DNA of 64,000 nt from Merluccius polli (Eukaryota > Chordata > Actinopteri > Gadiformes > Merlucciidae). The notes below the pieces were generated by a model. The model had not been told where the DNA came from and made no database searches. It saw nothing but the letters and a program-made list of their open reading frames with translations. Positions 51,831 through 63,839 of this stretch are shown here, piece after piece. Each line of letters starts with the position of its first letter. Positions within the stretch are counted from its first letter, which is position 1. The position numbers were made by a program, and so were the translations under genes. The stretch spans positions 54,298 to 118,297 of the forward strand of contig JAOPHQ010006593.1 in the NCBI GenBank assembly GCA_030340625.1, in the 5' to 3' direction.

Positions 51831-52265
51831 GAACAAGTTTATACTCATCATTACTCAATCTAATAACATTATCACAGGTTCCTAATACCCTATTGTTTGA
51901 CAAGTATCTAGTAATATGTCATCGATCATAGGCCTATATAAAGTAGGCTAATAGTATATAAAATATATATAATCGAGTTAATGTTCCAGAATATTGTACA
52001 TTACATTAATTTTTGCTGCTGTCCAACCTTACATAAAAACATGTTTAATCTGTTTGCGTATGAATAATTGAATTCACATATGCAACCGACACATTATTAT
52101 GCATTTCTCTGATTTGTGGCGTTGCATTAAAACCTTTCCTCCATATGTTTGTGGAAGAAGCCATTGTAATATAGTTCAGGATGGAGGATGATACCCTCAC
52201 AGGAATCATGGAGGGATTTTGCTGTAGAATCTTAAACATCTAGCATATTATATTATGCCTCTGAT

Positions 52266-52428
52266 CATAGGCGTAGATTACGGGGGGGACGGGGGGACAT
52301 GTCCCCACCACTATTTATAATTTGAATTTTGTCCCCACCACTTTTAAAAATGTGCAACAATCGCGCAGTAGACAGCAGACAATCGCGTACTGGTCCCCAC
52401 CACTTCTAAAACCAAACTGACGCCCTCG
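52266..52428 (+). mobile_element. hAT-type miniature element with 8-bp target duplication
   Basis: Ends CATAGGCGTAG and (inverted) CGAGGGCGTCAG are flanked by CCTCTGAT on both sides (52258-52265 and 52429-52436). Same family as 32236-32618. Confidence 0.85.
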
Positions 52429-52436
52429 CCTCTGAT

Positions 52437-53240
52437 ATTATGTTACATTGCACTTATTTCCCTAAAGCCTCTCCTTCAAAGGTGAGCAGATGAAACCAGT
52501 GTAATAAAGTTCTGGACGGTCTAGTCTGCTCCCATATTAAATATGGAGGGATTTTACATTTATCATATATTATTAGGCCTATGCTATTACGTTATAACAG
52601 CCCTGCACACAAATTGCAGCGCCTTTAGGCACCCATGGAGTCCCAGCTCTGGAAATCCGTCCAGTGAAGTCGATTATACGCTGCACAAGTGACAATTTCC
52701 TGGGCCCTCTGGATCAAACAGCACGTTGAGCACTCATCAATTGGGCTTTGAATAGCCTAATGGGTTTCTAAGGTGAGACCTTTCAGCCGGCCTCGCGGGG
52801 AGGCTAATGACCAAATGGCATTCAGGCATGAATGACTCTGATAGGGTGTCCGTTTGTATAAAGTCCTTGTGTCGGTTCTGTCCGTGTGGACTGTGGCATG
52901 TGGTCATGTCCATGAGTGCGTCCTCCGGGCTACTCTGGTGTTTACGAAAGCGTTTACACATATGACATCAATACATGAATACACATCATCACTACTGTTG
53001 AAGATAGCTAAAATGTAAAGATAAAACATGGTTGTGAACATAGGCATGTTCTCTTTAACCTTTTAGGAGATTAGTGAGGAGATCAAACCACATATTGCCA
53101 TGTAGACTACCATGTATTCTTAATAGAGTCTCCCTCAGTGGTAGCCTATGCGTTTGAACATTCACAAGTATATTATAATCATACGGTTGATTCAGATGAC
53201 ATCATTCATCAGCAAATGCCATGCCAACCACTTGTAATGT
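52437..53240. other. Upstream of nr1i2, no gene seen
   Basis: AT-rich intergenic DNA without recognisable exons. It may contain distal nr1i2 control elements, but no specific site is supported. Confidence 0.4.
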
Positions 53241-53241
53241 G

Positions 53242-53282
53242 ATTGGTCGATTCGTACAAAAGCAACGAGAGCCGTTATAAAT
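53242..53282 (+). promoter_or_regulatory. nr1i2 core promoter (inverted CCAAT box and TATA box)
   Basis: ATTGGT (inverted CCAAT) at 53242-53247 and TTATAAAT at 53275-53282 lie about 140-175 bp upstream of the nr1i2 start codon. The GC-rich leader after the TATA would place transcription start near 53305. Inferred from motifs only. Confidence 0.5.
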
Positions 53283-53417
53283 GAAGGCCAGCGCGTGCCA
53301 CCGCTGTGTGCAGAGGGAGGAGAGCTGAGGAGAGGGTTTAGTCTCAATTGATCATCTCCACGGTCGTACCGAGCTCCTAAGGCTATCGTGTCGTCCTTTT
53401 TCAACAGATAACTGCAT

Positions 53418-55284
53418 ATGGGCGACACAGAGAGGAGCCTCCCTCAAAGCTCGACAGAGGAGGAGGAAGACGAGGAACCAAAGATCTGCGTTGTGTGTGG
53501 AGACATGGCCAGCGGCTACCACTTTAATGCCCTGACCTGTGAGGGCTGCAAGGGCTTCTTCAGGTGAGCGCACGTCTCTCTTCTCGCCCGCGCTCAGAAC
53601 TCATACCATTCATGCTGCACTCGAACCAATCAGGGAAGGGATTGGTCAGGAATCTAAATTGTCTCATACAGAGGCAGGTTTACAGTCAACCACAACAGAT
53701 ATCCAAAGATATATCAGATATACCGATATATCACAGAGAATTTCACATATGAGTTTGGGAAAGCTTTTACATAAAGACAGCAGGCAATATTTTTTTTCCA
53801 TCCACTACAGTGGAGTAAAGTAGAGACCTTCATTCTGCCTTTATTCTGCACATTAAAATCCTGAAAATAATAATTTACCTCATAATTATGGTATTCTCAT
53901 ATACTACGTATATTAATGAGATCCAGAGATTCATCTAATCTGAAGCGATTTTGAATTCCGACTCAAATGTCGTTTCACACTTTGTTTATTATACACAAGA
54001 CCTAGACCTTGCCAGCTGATAATGATTAAATTAATGACTTGAACACGAATTCCAGACGCGCTATAAAGAAGTCCATGCAGCTCCACTGCGCGTGCAAGAA
54101 CCGCTGCAGCATCACCAAAAGCAACCGCCGGAAGTGTCAAGCGTGTCGCCTCCGAAAATGCCAGGCCGTGGGGATGTGCCAGGACAGTGAGTCACACCAA
54201 GACACCCATCCTTCATCACCGATTGGTCAATCAGTCGATTCATCGATTAGTTGATCGACAGAAAATTCATCGAATCAAATTTTTATAATCGATTAATCGT
54301 TTACGTTTATTTATCGAGTATAAATACCAAACATTTGCTGCTTGATGCTTCAGAAATTCAAGTGTTTGGTGCATGGACCATTATAAAAATGTTAAATACT
54401 TTATTTTTTCTTGGCTGCTTGTCAGATACAGCAAAAACATTTAAGACGTCATTTTGGACTCTGGTAACTTGTGATGGCATTTGCTATTATGTGTGACATT
54501 TTCTAATTATCTAAATAATTAATGGATAATGCCATCCCACCGGCTTCCTTCTCAAAATAGCAGATTGCTCCTCAATTGTGTTCATTGCGCCCATGGCGAC
54601 GCTTCATGAGCTGTGTTCTCCGTTGCCATAGTGATCATGTCCGAAGAGGCCGTGGAGAGGAGGAGGACGTGCCTCAGGCAGAAGCGGCTGGGTGACCACG
54701 CCGTCCGGCTGACGACGCTGCAAGTGGCGACCATCGAGGAGCTGGTCTCCTCCCATCGCAAGACCTTCGACCCCACCTTCACCCTCTTCAACGGCTTCAG
54801 GGTACTGTAGCCCCCCCCCCCCCCCCCCCCCCCCATTTCCCTGCATGAACCGAACACTTGCAAACAAAGCTGTTCTGAGTCCCCAATGAGTCAACCGATG
54901 AATTGAACTATTTCCTATTTTGTATTTTTTCCATTTCATTCTCAGCCCTTTGATAGAACCATCGTCTCCCCGGCAGAGTTGGCCCAGTCCGTTGGCGCGC
55001 CTGGGGTGACACCCACCTTTCCTACCGGCCTTCAAGACAGCTGTTGCCCTGGAAACACAAACTACCTGCCTTCTCCGTCCACCTCCGCTACCTCCACCAG
55101 CTCCTCCTCCAGCCCCTCCTCCTCCAGCTCCCCCTCCAGTTCCTCCTCATTGGGAAAAGAAGAAAAGATTGAGAATGGCAGAAAAGTCATCGTGTTCACA
55201 GCTCTGCCTCATATCGCCGACCTGACCACATACATGATTCAGAACGTCATTGACTTCTCCAAGAGACTCCCATCCTTCAGGTAC

Positions 55285-55336
<52 letters not shown>

Positions 55337-57732
55337 AGAACAACTCAACGAAAATCAGCATAGTTGTTCAGAACAACTACAGGAGACTCTGCATGGTACG
55401 ACATACAGTCTCAGTGGAGAACTGTAGGCTGTGTGCCACCAACGGGTGAGCGAACCGTCCTGGTCAGTCTCCCCCTGACTTTACAGTTGGTTCAGGGTAT
55501 TGTAATTCTGTAAACATTGCAATTGTGTAAATAGTGCGATACGATATTACGATATCTTTTGTGGGGTTTAACACTTGGGGTCGGGTTCTACATGTCCGTC
55601 GTTTTTTTAAATGAACGTAGCCAAACAGAACAGAACATAGCTGATGCGATGCTCACATGATTCGATTCCCCCCCCCCATCCCTAATATGTATGTTTTCAT
55701 GACCTCACCACATTGTCTGTGGGACACATTGACACATTGATGGTTAGGTCTGTCATAGCCATAGTCATAGCAGACCAGCCAAATATGGGTGAACAGGGAG
55801 TTTCGCTTGCTTTCGCTTCATATGTGTTTTGACAAATCATGTTGCTGGAGGCAGGGATCTGTAAGCGTGTAATTGGCTAACAATGAACACAAACTCTGCC
55901 TTTTAGCTCGTAAAGATGAGCTAAAACATCCAGTTCGTACACAAACGTTATTAGAAAAAGTGTCAGTTCAGGTTTCAAATCAACACCGTGTGGACTGGAC
56001 ATAGAATAGATTATCTCCGTAACGAAAAACAGGAAACAAGGCGTAACTCCGCCCCAGTTTCTGGTTTCCGGCCCAGGCTCGGTGCCGTCTCCTTCCAGCA
56101 GTTGAGCTATGACATAGGACTGCTGTATCTGAGATTAGGTCAGTCAGTATCAAGGCCAAATTATACTTCTGTCTCACCGGCGTAGTAGCACAAAGAGGCT
56201 GCTGCCGTAGGTTACGTGCACGCTTCATGTTATAAAGATCACCACATCTCACTGAGATCACTGAAGGACTTTTGGTGGACTGTGCTGATAAACACCCACG
56301 TAGAACGGTGAATGCGAATCATCGGCTATCTGCCGCATAAGTACAATTCGGGCTTTCAGTCGTGTTACCTGTGTTGCACCTGTACCGAACCCCTCTGCTG
56401 GTTGTGATTGACAGGGCTCTGACCATCGAGGACCAGATCTCGCTGTTAAAGGGAGCCACATTTGAGTTGTGTCAAATCCGCTACAACATGGTGTTCAACC
56501 CCAAGACCAGCATGTGGCTGTGTGGCCGGCTGACGTACTGCATAGATGACGCTGTGCGGGGTGAGAGCCTAGGTCTGGGTACATGGAGGTTTAAATGCGC
56601 ACACAGCACCGTGGTGTATGCAACTGTAAAATACTGCAAATATATGTCCTCAAGGACACACTGCCTGTGTCCCGCCCGCCTATGTAAACTGTAAGGACGT
56701 CTGGAATGTGGATCAGACCAACCAGGGTTGCAGTTGAGGATACGTTCACATGGGGCATCCGTCTCTATGGCAACAAGGAACCGAGGCCAACTAGCTTATG
56801 TTGATGGAACTGTGCCTTATTAAGACTCTTGAAGGGCTTTTCGGCAAGTCAGAGTATGTCTTTTTAAATTAGGTTGTCATTATTTCCAAAATTGTACTTT
56901 TTCACTACTATTGGTTATTTTGTGTTTGTAACATTGCTACGCGTCCCTATTTCAGCTGGTTTCCAGAAGTGTCTGCTGGACCCTGTGCTGCGTCTCCACC
57001 ACACACTGAGGTCCCTGGGTCTTCAGGAGGAGGAGTACGCTCTCATGCAGGCCATCGCCCTCTTCTCTCCTGGTCAGTAGGAAAACCACCTGCATAGTGT
57101 ACGGCTGGACGAGGAGTTGGCCTTTACCCCCGTGTACTCCTTGCCCTCTTCAGCTGTGGTTGTCATGACCTTCTATGGACAAACTAGACTCTCCACTCCT
57201 CCCTCCCTTCTCTCTATAAAACCTTTGCATCATCTTGAGATGATGCGGGACCTCATGATAACGACTCGTGTGAGCCTGTGGGACGGCACCATTAATTTGC
57301 TTCCACTGAGAATCGCAATACTTGCCTCATGAATTGATTTTTTTTCCATCGTTAAGACAAACTCTCTCCTTCACATCAGATCGTCCGGGAGTCACACATC
57401 ACGACGCGATTGCGGAGCTGCATGAAAAACTGGCACTCACACTGAAGACCTGCATCGACCGCAACCGAGGGGGAGCCGTGGGCAGGTAAGGGACAGCCTC
57501 CAGGCGAGACCCTCTGCTTTGTCGGACGCCGCATCACGCATGCATGTAATCCTGCTGATCGTTCCCCCCCTCTTCCCGTGCGCATCTAGCTTGGTGTTCC
57601 CCAAGGTGATCGCCTGCCTCACGGAGATGAGAACCCTTGACCGAAGAGTACAGCAAGCAGGTCCTGCAGATCCAGGACATCCAGCCCGACCTCCCCCCGC
57701 TTCTGTTGGAGGTGGTGAAGAAGGACCCCTGA
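53418..57732 (+). CDS. nr1i2: Pregnane X receptor (nuclear receptor 1I2), with an apparent +1 frameshift in the last exon
   Basis: PXR is a nuclear receptor that binds xenobiotics and bile salts and, with RXR, induces detoxification genes. Eight coding exons: 53418-53563, 54056-54186, 54632-54801, 54946-55280, 56415-56560, 56956-57072, 57380-57485 and 57590 on. Exons 1-2 encode the two-zinc-finger DNA-binding domain (CVVCGDMASGYHFN, P-box CEGCKG, CRLRKCQAVGM). MIMSEEAVERRR follows, then a hinge with a serine-rich insert (about residues 180-200). The ligand-binding domain has IEDQISLLKGATFELCQIRY and EEEYALMQAIALFSP. Intended length is about 430 residues (human 434). In the last exon a doubled T at 57637-57638 shifts the frame. 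Without it the protein would continue through LQIQDIQPDL and end LLLEVVKKDP (TGA at 57730), the helix-12/AF-2 region; as written it reads to a stop at 57791. All splice sites and all other exons are intact. Confidence 0.93.
55287..55335 (+). repeat. (ATA)n microsatellite at the nr1i2 intron 4 donor
   Basis: About 16 ATA units starting within 7 bp of the exon 4 donor (GTACATAATA). Confidence 0.95.
55860..56110 (+). repeat. Dispersed repeat, copy B (nr1i2 intron 4)
   Basis: The second copy of the repeat described at 47090-47410, with the same ordered blocks ending AACTCCGCCCC. Confidence 0.6.
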
Positions 57733-57754
57733 CCGGGCGGCGATGTACTTGTGC

Positions 57755-58245
57755 TGCGTCTCAATTTGCGTACTTCCATACTTACACTTGATAGTTTGAG
57801 TGCATGAGAGCGTTGAACTCACTGACAAGTATGGCGGGAAAAAAAAAATGCAGTGCACTACGACGAGCACCCGGATGGCAAACTCATAACGGCCAAAAGG
57901 TTGAGTGTGGAACGCTGGACACTTCGCCCCCTTGATGGTGGCGGATGGGGAGTGACCACAAACATTTGTGAAAATGGCGTTCGAATGAAAAAAACGTGAA
58001 TTTGTATTCATATTTAAGAAAGTCAAGTGAGCAAACAATCCGGCAGATATTTTAGGCGGTCAAATGTTGCCGATACTGTTCCACCCGGTTGCATTTCGCT
58101 GTTAAAAAGAAGGAGATCGTCATTTCCGGTAACGGCACAGTAGCCGCGTTCGAAACTCCCTGTCAAAATTCACACACTACACAAGTACACAGTGTACGCA
58201 GCGTACATGGATGTGTATCAACGGAGGTATCCGAATTGAGACCCA
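57755..58245. mobile_element. Miniature inverted-repeat element in the nr1i2 3' UTR
   Basis: The left end is TGCGTCTCAATTTGCGTACT. The right end on the minus strand is TGGGTCTCAATTCGGATACC. A second copy lies at 63081-63612. It begins about 20 bp after the nr1i2 stop codon. Confidence 0.7.
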
Positions 58246-59030
58246 CCATTATTCTCCAATAAAAAGGCGTCCACCACACAGACTGGCCAAGAATGTTTTA
58301 CAGTGGCGACCCCGGCAAGGCGTCCCTGTGTAGCAGGGGCCATGCCGGTTGGGGGCCACGCCGGTCCCATTCCTGGAACGGCACAAATATAAAACGGGCT
58401 TTAGAGACGATTGAGTCCAGGTTATGAGAAAGTGTGGTTGTACGAAGCAGGGGTTCGAAGATCACCACCAGGGCCCCACCGGAGCTGTGTGTGTGTGTGT
58501 GTCCGTCCGAGTAAATGTGTGTTAAACCAACCGAAATCTCATCACAAATGATCTTAAAAGGGTCCCTGCACGCTCCTTTATTTTAATCTTAATGTTTTCT
58601 ACTTAATTGTGATGTTGACATCTACTTGTATCCTTGTACTGTAGTAGCTTGAATTAATGGATCGTTTTGTAACAGAAGTTTGTGAGATTATTTTCTTATC
58701 CAAGTTGTACCAGGTCGTTTTTGTGAAAGATTTGTGAATACACGTCTCAGGAAAAAGATGGGCAATTATCAGCACAAACGTAATCATGTGTCAGTTTAAC
58801 TTGCCATGTAACAAAGAAAAGCCAAATAAAACCAACCTTAAAGTGGTCTGATTTGCTGCAATGACATTGATCAACGCCAGAGCAGAACCTGAAAGTTTGT
58901 TTCTGTAGTTAAAAACCACAACCTTTTAGTCACTGCCCTCTTGTGGATATTTTAAGAAACCCAGTATGAAAATAGACAAGAGTGACTGAAAAAAGATGGC
59001 ACAGTGTTAAACAGCGTTATCATTTCCAGG
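58246..59030. other. nr1i2 3' UTR end and intergenic gap
   Basis: AATAAA near 58826 (GCCAAATAAAACC) is the best plus-strand polyadenylation signal for nr1i2. On the minus strand an AATAAA at about 59042 would end gsk3b. The two convergent transcripts would then be separated by only about 200 bp. Confidence 0.5.
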
Positions 59031-61325
59031 CTAACCTACTCTTTATTTAATGCAAATTACAGTACCAGGGAACTATTCCTCAGAGCACGCAGAGGGAATA
59101 TTTACAGAGGCGCACATATAGCATACCTTCACAGAACAAAACAAAAAATAAAAATTAAATGAAATAAAAATTTCAGTCACAAACAGAGGCATTCAAGTAG
59201 TAGTACTGTTATACAGGATGTTTTTAACGTTTTTTCTTCTTTTCTATAACCCCACTTAGCATATTTTTCTGCAACAAGTGTGTAATGCAATAGTGTCTCT
59301 GATACACACACGCACGCACACGCATACACACACGCACGCACACACACGCACACACACGCACACACAATCCACTACCCTTGTTTGTCTGTTTTTTGGTAAC
59401 CTTTTGCTTCAACATGGGTTTCTTTCCGTTATTAGACTGGAGTCTAGGGGTGAGGTGAAGTCGTTGGATTGAACTGTGTTCACAGGCCTGGGGGGGGAGG
59501 AGGGGGGGGCAACAAGACATCTGAGGTTGCAGGAAGCAGGGAACAAAAAAACCCAGAAAAATGGCTACATGAATCAATCCTGTTTAGGTGCTACTGAATA
59601 CCAGCCCCCCACCCCCCCCCACCCCCAGCATCACAGAGGAGGAAGAGGAAAGGCAGGAGGACAATGTAACAACATCACATCCAGCACGAGAGAAAGAGAT
59701 ATATATAGAGAGGAAGAGAGAGCGAGAGAGAGAGAGGGAGAGAGAGAGAATGGTAACTTATTGCCTAGGAAAGTGTCTCCTAACATTTACATAATAGTTC
59801 GGCTTTTAGTACCAACAACAAAAAAAAAAAAACTATACAGAAATGACAAATCTGTAAGAGTACGACAAGTACACGACCCCGATGGCCACCCCCCACCCCA
59901 ACCCAACGTAACCATAAAAATGTCCTGAACTTGAATACAGAACGAGATCGGCGACTGCAATTAAGGACACCATTATGTCCTTTGTATTCGACGATGTCTG
60001 CATGACATCCGTCAACATTTCGCCACGTTACCATGCTTTCGATTTGAGCGACCATAAAAGGTATGAAGAAAGAATCTCGGAGGAGCGATGTTTCTGCGTG
60101 TCAAGAGTGTGTGCGTGTGCGTGGTTGTGGGGTCGCGAGCATTCAGAAGGGGATGTGGTCCGGTGGGACAGTTGCACATTCGACGGCACCCAAAGGAGAG
60201 TCACGACGCAGGGGTGGGCGGGGGGAGGGGGTATGGGGGAGGGGGGGGGAGGTGACTGCGGGCGTGAGGGTCGGGTGGCGGTGGGCAAGGCGAAGGTGTA
60301 TGAAAGCAAAGGCACTCCAAACTATAGTAACACTATACACGACTAGTTCTCGTGACAATAATACAGCGTCCCTCTACTGCACTGTACAGGTACAATTGAA
60401 CTATATGGCTGGATAAAGCTCATTATCATCGTCATGATCATCATTGTCATAATCTACAATATCCATAAACAAATGTCAGTTTTGCCCTGATTCTTTTTTT
60501 TTTGTCTATCTTTCACTCAACACCCCCCCCCCCCCCTCCTTCCACACATCTCGTCTTTGTTTTTGCTCATAAACAGTACATGGGTCTGCATCTATACATA
60601 CACACCATGAACACAACATGGGAAAAACAACATGGAAGAAAAACAAATGAAACGTAGGATTTTGGTGAGGAGCCTTTTCTACTGTATATATACAAATTCA
60701 GCTGTTTGTGTGCGGGTTTTGTCTTCTTTTTAAACTGTAGTGGACATCAGACGGTTTGAGCATGCGCCGCGGCGCGATTCTTTGTGCGGTTGGCGAGGGG
60801 GTTTTGGGCTGATTGCGAACTAAGAAGTCTGTGGTTGTGACATACAGGAAGTTTTTGTAATCAACAGCGATGTGTATGTGACGGGAGGGGGGGGGGGGAA
60901 CCAACAACCACTGTGAAGAAAAGTAAAGTGTACGTTTTCCCCCCCCCACACAACAAAACAGGGAGGCGGGAATTTCTTTTACGGTTTGTTTTGCGCTTGT
61001 CCGGTTTAAGACGTGTCACAACGCGGTGTCAACTGAAACGGGGGAATTGAATGGCAAAAAAATAAAACGATAATAATTAAAAATCAAGAACACAGGGAAA
61101 CTTGGAAGGGAGGGGGGACTTCTGGAATTTGACCACACTCCAGCATACAGGAAACAAACAAATATATAAAACAAAAACCACCACTGTGCCTCGTTCTATT
61201 GTCTTCAGGCAGCAGCAAATATTGCCGCTGCGCTGCCGTGAGCTTACCATAAATGATTTCTTAACCACTGAAGTTAATATACATATATCTTATATACTTT
61301 TTATACATAAGGAAAAGTAATATAT

Positions 61326-61379
<54 letters not shown>

Positions 61380-61946
61380 TGTACGTATGCATTGTGTATT
61401 TATTTGTGTACTTCATAAAGTACACAAAAGTGGATCCATCGCACATGTCTATCCTAAAAAAACAAACAAAAAACATTACCCAGCAATATAAAAAAAAAGA
61501 AAGAAAAAAGAACACATTTTAAAAACAAGGAGGAATAAAACGGCTCTCTAAATTTAAAAACAACCCAGGGGCAAAAGAAAAAGGAAGAAAAAAAATCTGA
61601 ATTTGCACGCACACACAGAAAAATACACAAACTCTCTACACAAAGTCTTTCCCGCGCCGGCCGCCTGCCTCTCTGTGCACATTCAATCTAGATCCACATG
61701 CACACCCAGGGCTTCCAGGATGTGCATCTGTGTGTGTGTGTGCACATACGTGAATGTGCAATAGCGTGTATGTATGCGATATCTGTGTGCGCGTATATCT
61801 GTGTGTGTGTGCATATATCTGTGTGTGTGTGTGTGCACATGACGTACGTTAATGTGCGATAGCGTGTATATACGCAATATCTGTGTGTGTGAGTTTGTGT
61901 GCGTCTATCTTTGTGTGTGTGTGTGTGTGTGTGCATGTATATGCTA

Positions 61947-62003
<57 letters not shown>

Positions 62004-62872
62004 ACGAGTATGTGTGTCAGCCTCATGCTTATGTCAGCGAACCTGGAAGTGAGTGTAAAGGGGTTGGTTGGGGGTGGCTGTTGAAAGGTGAGGAAGTAGG
62101 GAGCGAGAGAGAGAGAGAGAGAGGGAGAGTGGGAGGGAGGCGGGGGAGTTATCCTACCCTGGGTTATCCTAACCATACTCAGGCCATGCATTACAGAGGA
62201 CACCAGGGGGGTGGGGTTGGGAGACATGAGAGAGAGACAGCCAGAGTAGTATTCAGTGGGGGAGAGCAGGACCAGTCTCTAACAGATTGTCCCGACGTGG
62301 CGAGCATCGTGTACAGGATACATATACAGTGTACTTTTTTGTTTGTTTTCGTTCTCTTTTATAACGAGTACAGCCGACCCCCCCCCCCCCCACCACCACC
62401 ACCAACCTCTTCTATACATGTTGATGCTCTTGGACGGGGGGGAGGGGGTGGAGGTCAGACAGCTGGGTGGGTGGGGTGAGGTGGGGGGGGGGGGGGGGGG
62501 GGGGGGGGGGGGCGGGTTTAGGGAGAGGCTGATATGGGTGCGTTTGTTTCATTGGCGCTCTTGGCGTCGGGGCCAGCTGTCGAACCCAAAGTGCATCCTC
62601 CACCTCCTCCTCTTCCTCCCAGGGTTTGTTTTATTTTGTTGTTGTTTTTTTGCCGGGGAGGTGAAGAGGAGAGGTGTGGGGTGGTGGCAGGGCAAAATAA
62701 AATGGCGCCTCACCCCTCCTCCTCCTCCTCCTCATCCTCACACGTTTTCACCTGCAGATGAAGGTGTGTGTGTGTGTGTGTGTGTGTTGAGAGGGTGGAA
62801 GGGGCTGCGGTAGATTTTGGTGGGTGGGGACATGGGAAGGGGGAGCGCGAAGAGGTGGAGCACGGGCATCGT
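59030..62872 (-). other. Probable long 3' UTR of gsk3b
   Basis: No coding exon is seen on either strand. The region is continuous with the gsk3b stop codon and ends near a minus-strand AATAAA (about 59042), with possible alternative signals at about 61400 and 62630. Vertebrate GSK3B mRNAs have 3' UTRs of several kilobases. It is rich in simple repeats: (GT)n at 61331-61371 and 61951-62000, CA/GT tracts near 59300 and 61730-61930, and poly-G at 62479-62512. Confidence 0.55.
61951..62000. repeat. (GT)n microsatellite
   Basis: About 50 bp of pure GT within a 270-bp GT-rich domain (61730-62010). Confidence 0.95.
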
Positions 62873-63753
62873 TCAGGAAGTGGCGTTAGAGGCTGAGGCG
62901 GAGGGCGTGGTGCTGCTGGGGCCTCGCTCTGTGCTGCCGCCATCTGCAGGACGGGGGGAGAACAACGTGACATGGTTAAATATACTGTAATACACAACAC
63001 GAGGTGAGCCACACAACACATGGATAAATACACTGAAGCAACACAAGGTGTAGGAACCCTGATACAACACAACACAAGTGCTGCGTCTCAATTTGCGTAC
63101 TTCCATACTCACACTTGCTATTTTGAGTGCATAAGTGTGTTCACACTGACTAGTAACGGCATAATGCACTACAAGTACCCGGATGGCGAACTCATAACGG
63201 TAAAAAAGTTGAAGTGTGGAACCCTGGACACTTCTCACCCTCGATGGCCACCATCTTGGCTACGTGGCAGAAGGGGCCATCGAATTAAACAGATGTTCAT
63301 TTTTTCAATTAAATTCGAATTAAACAGATGTTCATTTTTTCAGATTTTTAATGAAGTCAAGTGAGCAAACAAGCCGGCAGATATTTTGGTGGTCAAATAT
63401 TGGCGATAATGTTCCGCACGGTTGCAATCCGCCATTAAAAAGAAGAAGAAGAAGCGGTCGCGATCGTCATCTTGTCAAGTGTTCGACGGCCGTGTTCGAT
63501 TTGAGACAACACTACCCTGTCGAAATTCACGCACTACGCAAGCAAGTGCGGAGTGTATACACAGTTTACTACATGGAAGTGTGCTAACGGAAGTGTGTGA
63601 ATCGAGATACACCAAAGGGGTCCAGGTACCCTGGATCTAGACGGGGTACTGACCCGTGTTGGCGGAGGCGTTAGTCGGGGGGGAGGCGGAGGCCTGGCTG
63701 CGTGCGTGAGCTGGGATGAGGATGGAGGCCAGGGAAGGGGTTACTGGACAACT
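62873..63753 (-). CDS. gsk3b: Glycogen synthase kinase 3 beta, C-terminal exons (partial), with an apparent +1 frameshift
   Basis: GSK3-beta is a constitutively active Ser/Thr kinase central to Wnt/beta-catenin and insulin signalling. Only the last two coding exons are in the window; the kinase domain lies beyond 64000. Exon 63654-63753 begins ELSSNP and continues ILIPAHARSQASAS, matching the conserved GSK3B tail (ELSSNPPLATILIPPHAR in human). The final exon, 62873-62943, encodes GGSTERGPSSTTPSASASNA then TS and a stop, close to the human SASASNST ending. The first of these exons has 100 bases where the phases on both sides need 99: an additional base in the CCCCTTCCC tract (plus-strand GGGAAGGGG, about 63732-63740) shifts frame from NPSLAS to NPFPGL and would stop within the exon. 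Position tail to tail with nr1i2 matches human 3q13.33. Confidence 0.88.
63081..63612. mobile_element. Miniature inverted-repeat element in the last gsk3b intron
   Basis: Copy of the 57755-58245 family. The left end is TGCGTCTCAATTTGCGTACT and the right end (minus strand) is GGTGTATCTCGATTCACACA. Interior blocks AGTGCA, TACCCGGATGGC and AACTCATAACGG are shared with the first copy. Confidence 0.7.
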
Positions 63754-63839
63754 CTGAGAGGTAGAGAGGGAGAGCGGTGTTTAGAGAGAGATGTGTGTGT
63801 AGAGAGAGGGAGAGCGGTGTTTAGAGAGAGATGTGTGGA

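Noticed and set aside
57630..57791. Programmed +1 frameshifting to rescue nr1i2
   Set aside because: No slippery site or stop codon at the shift point as in known +1 systems, and PXR is not known to use frameshifting; an indel is simpler.
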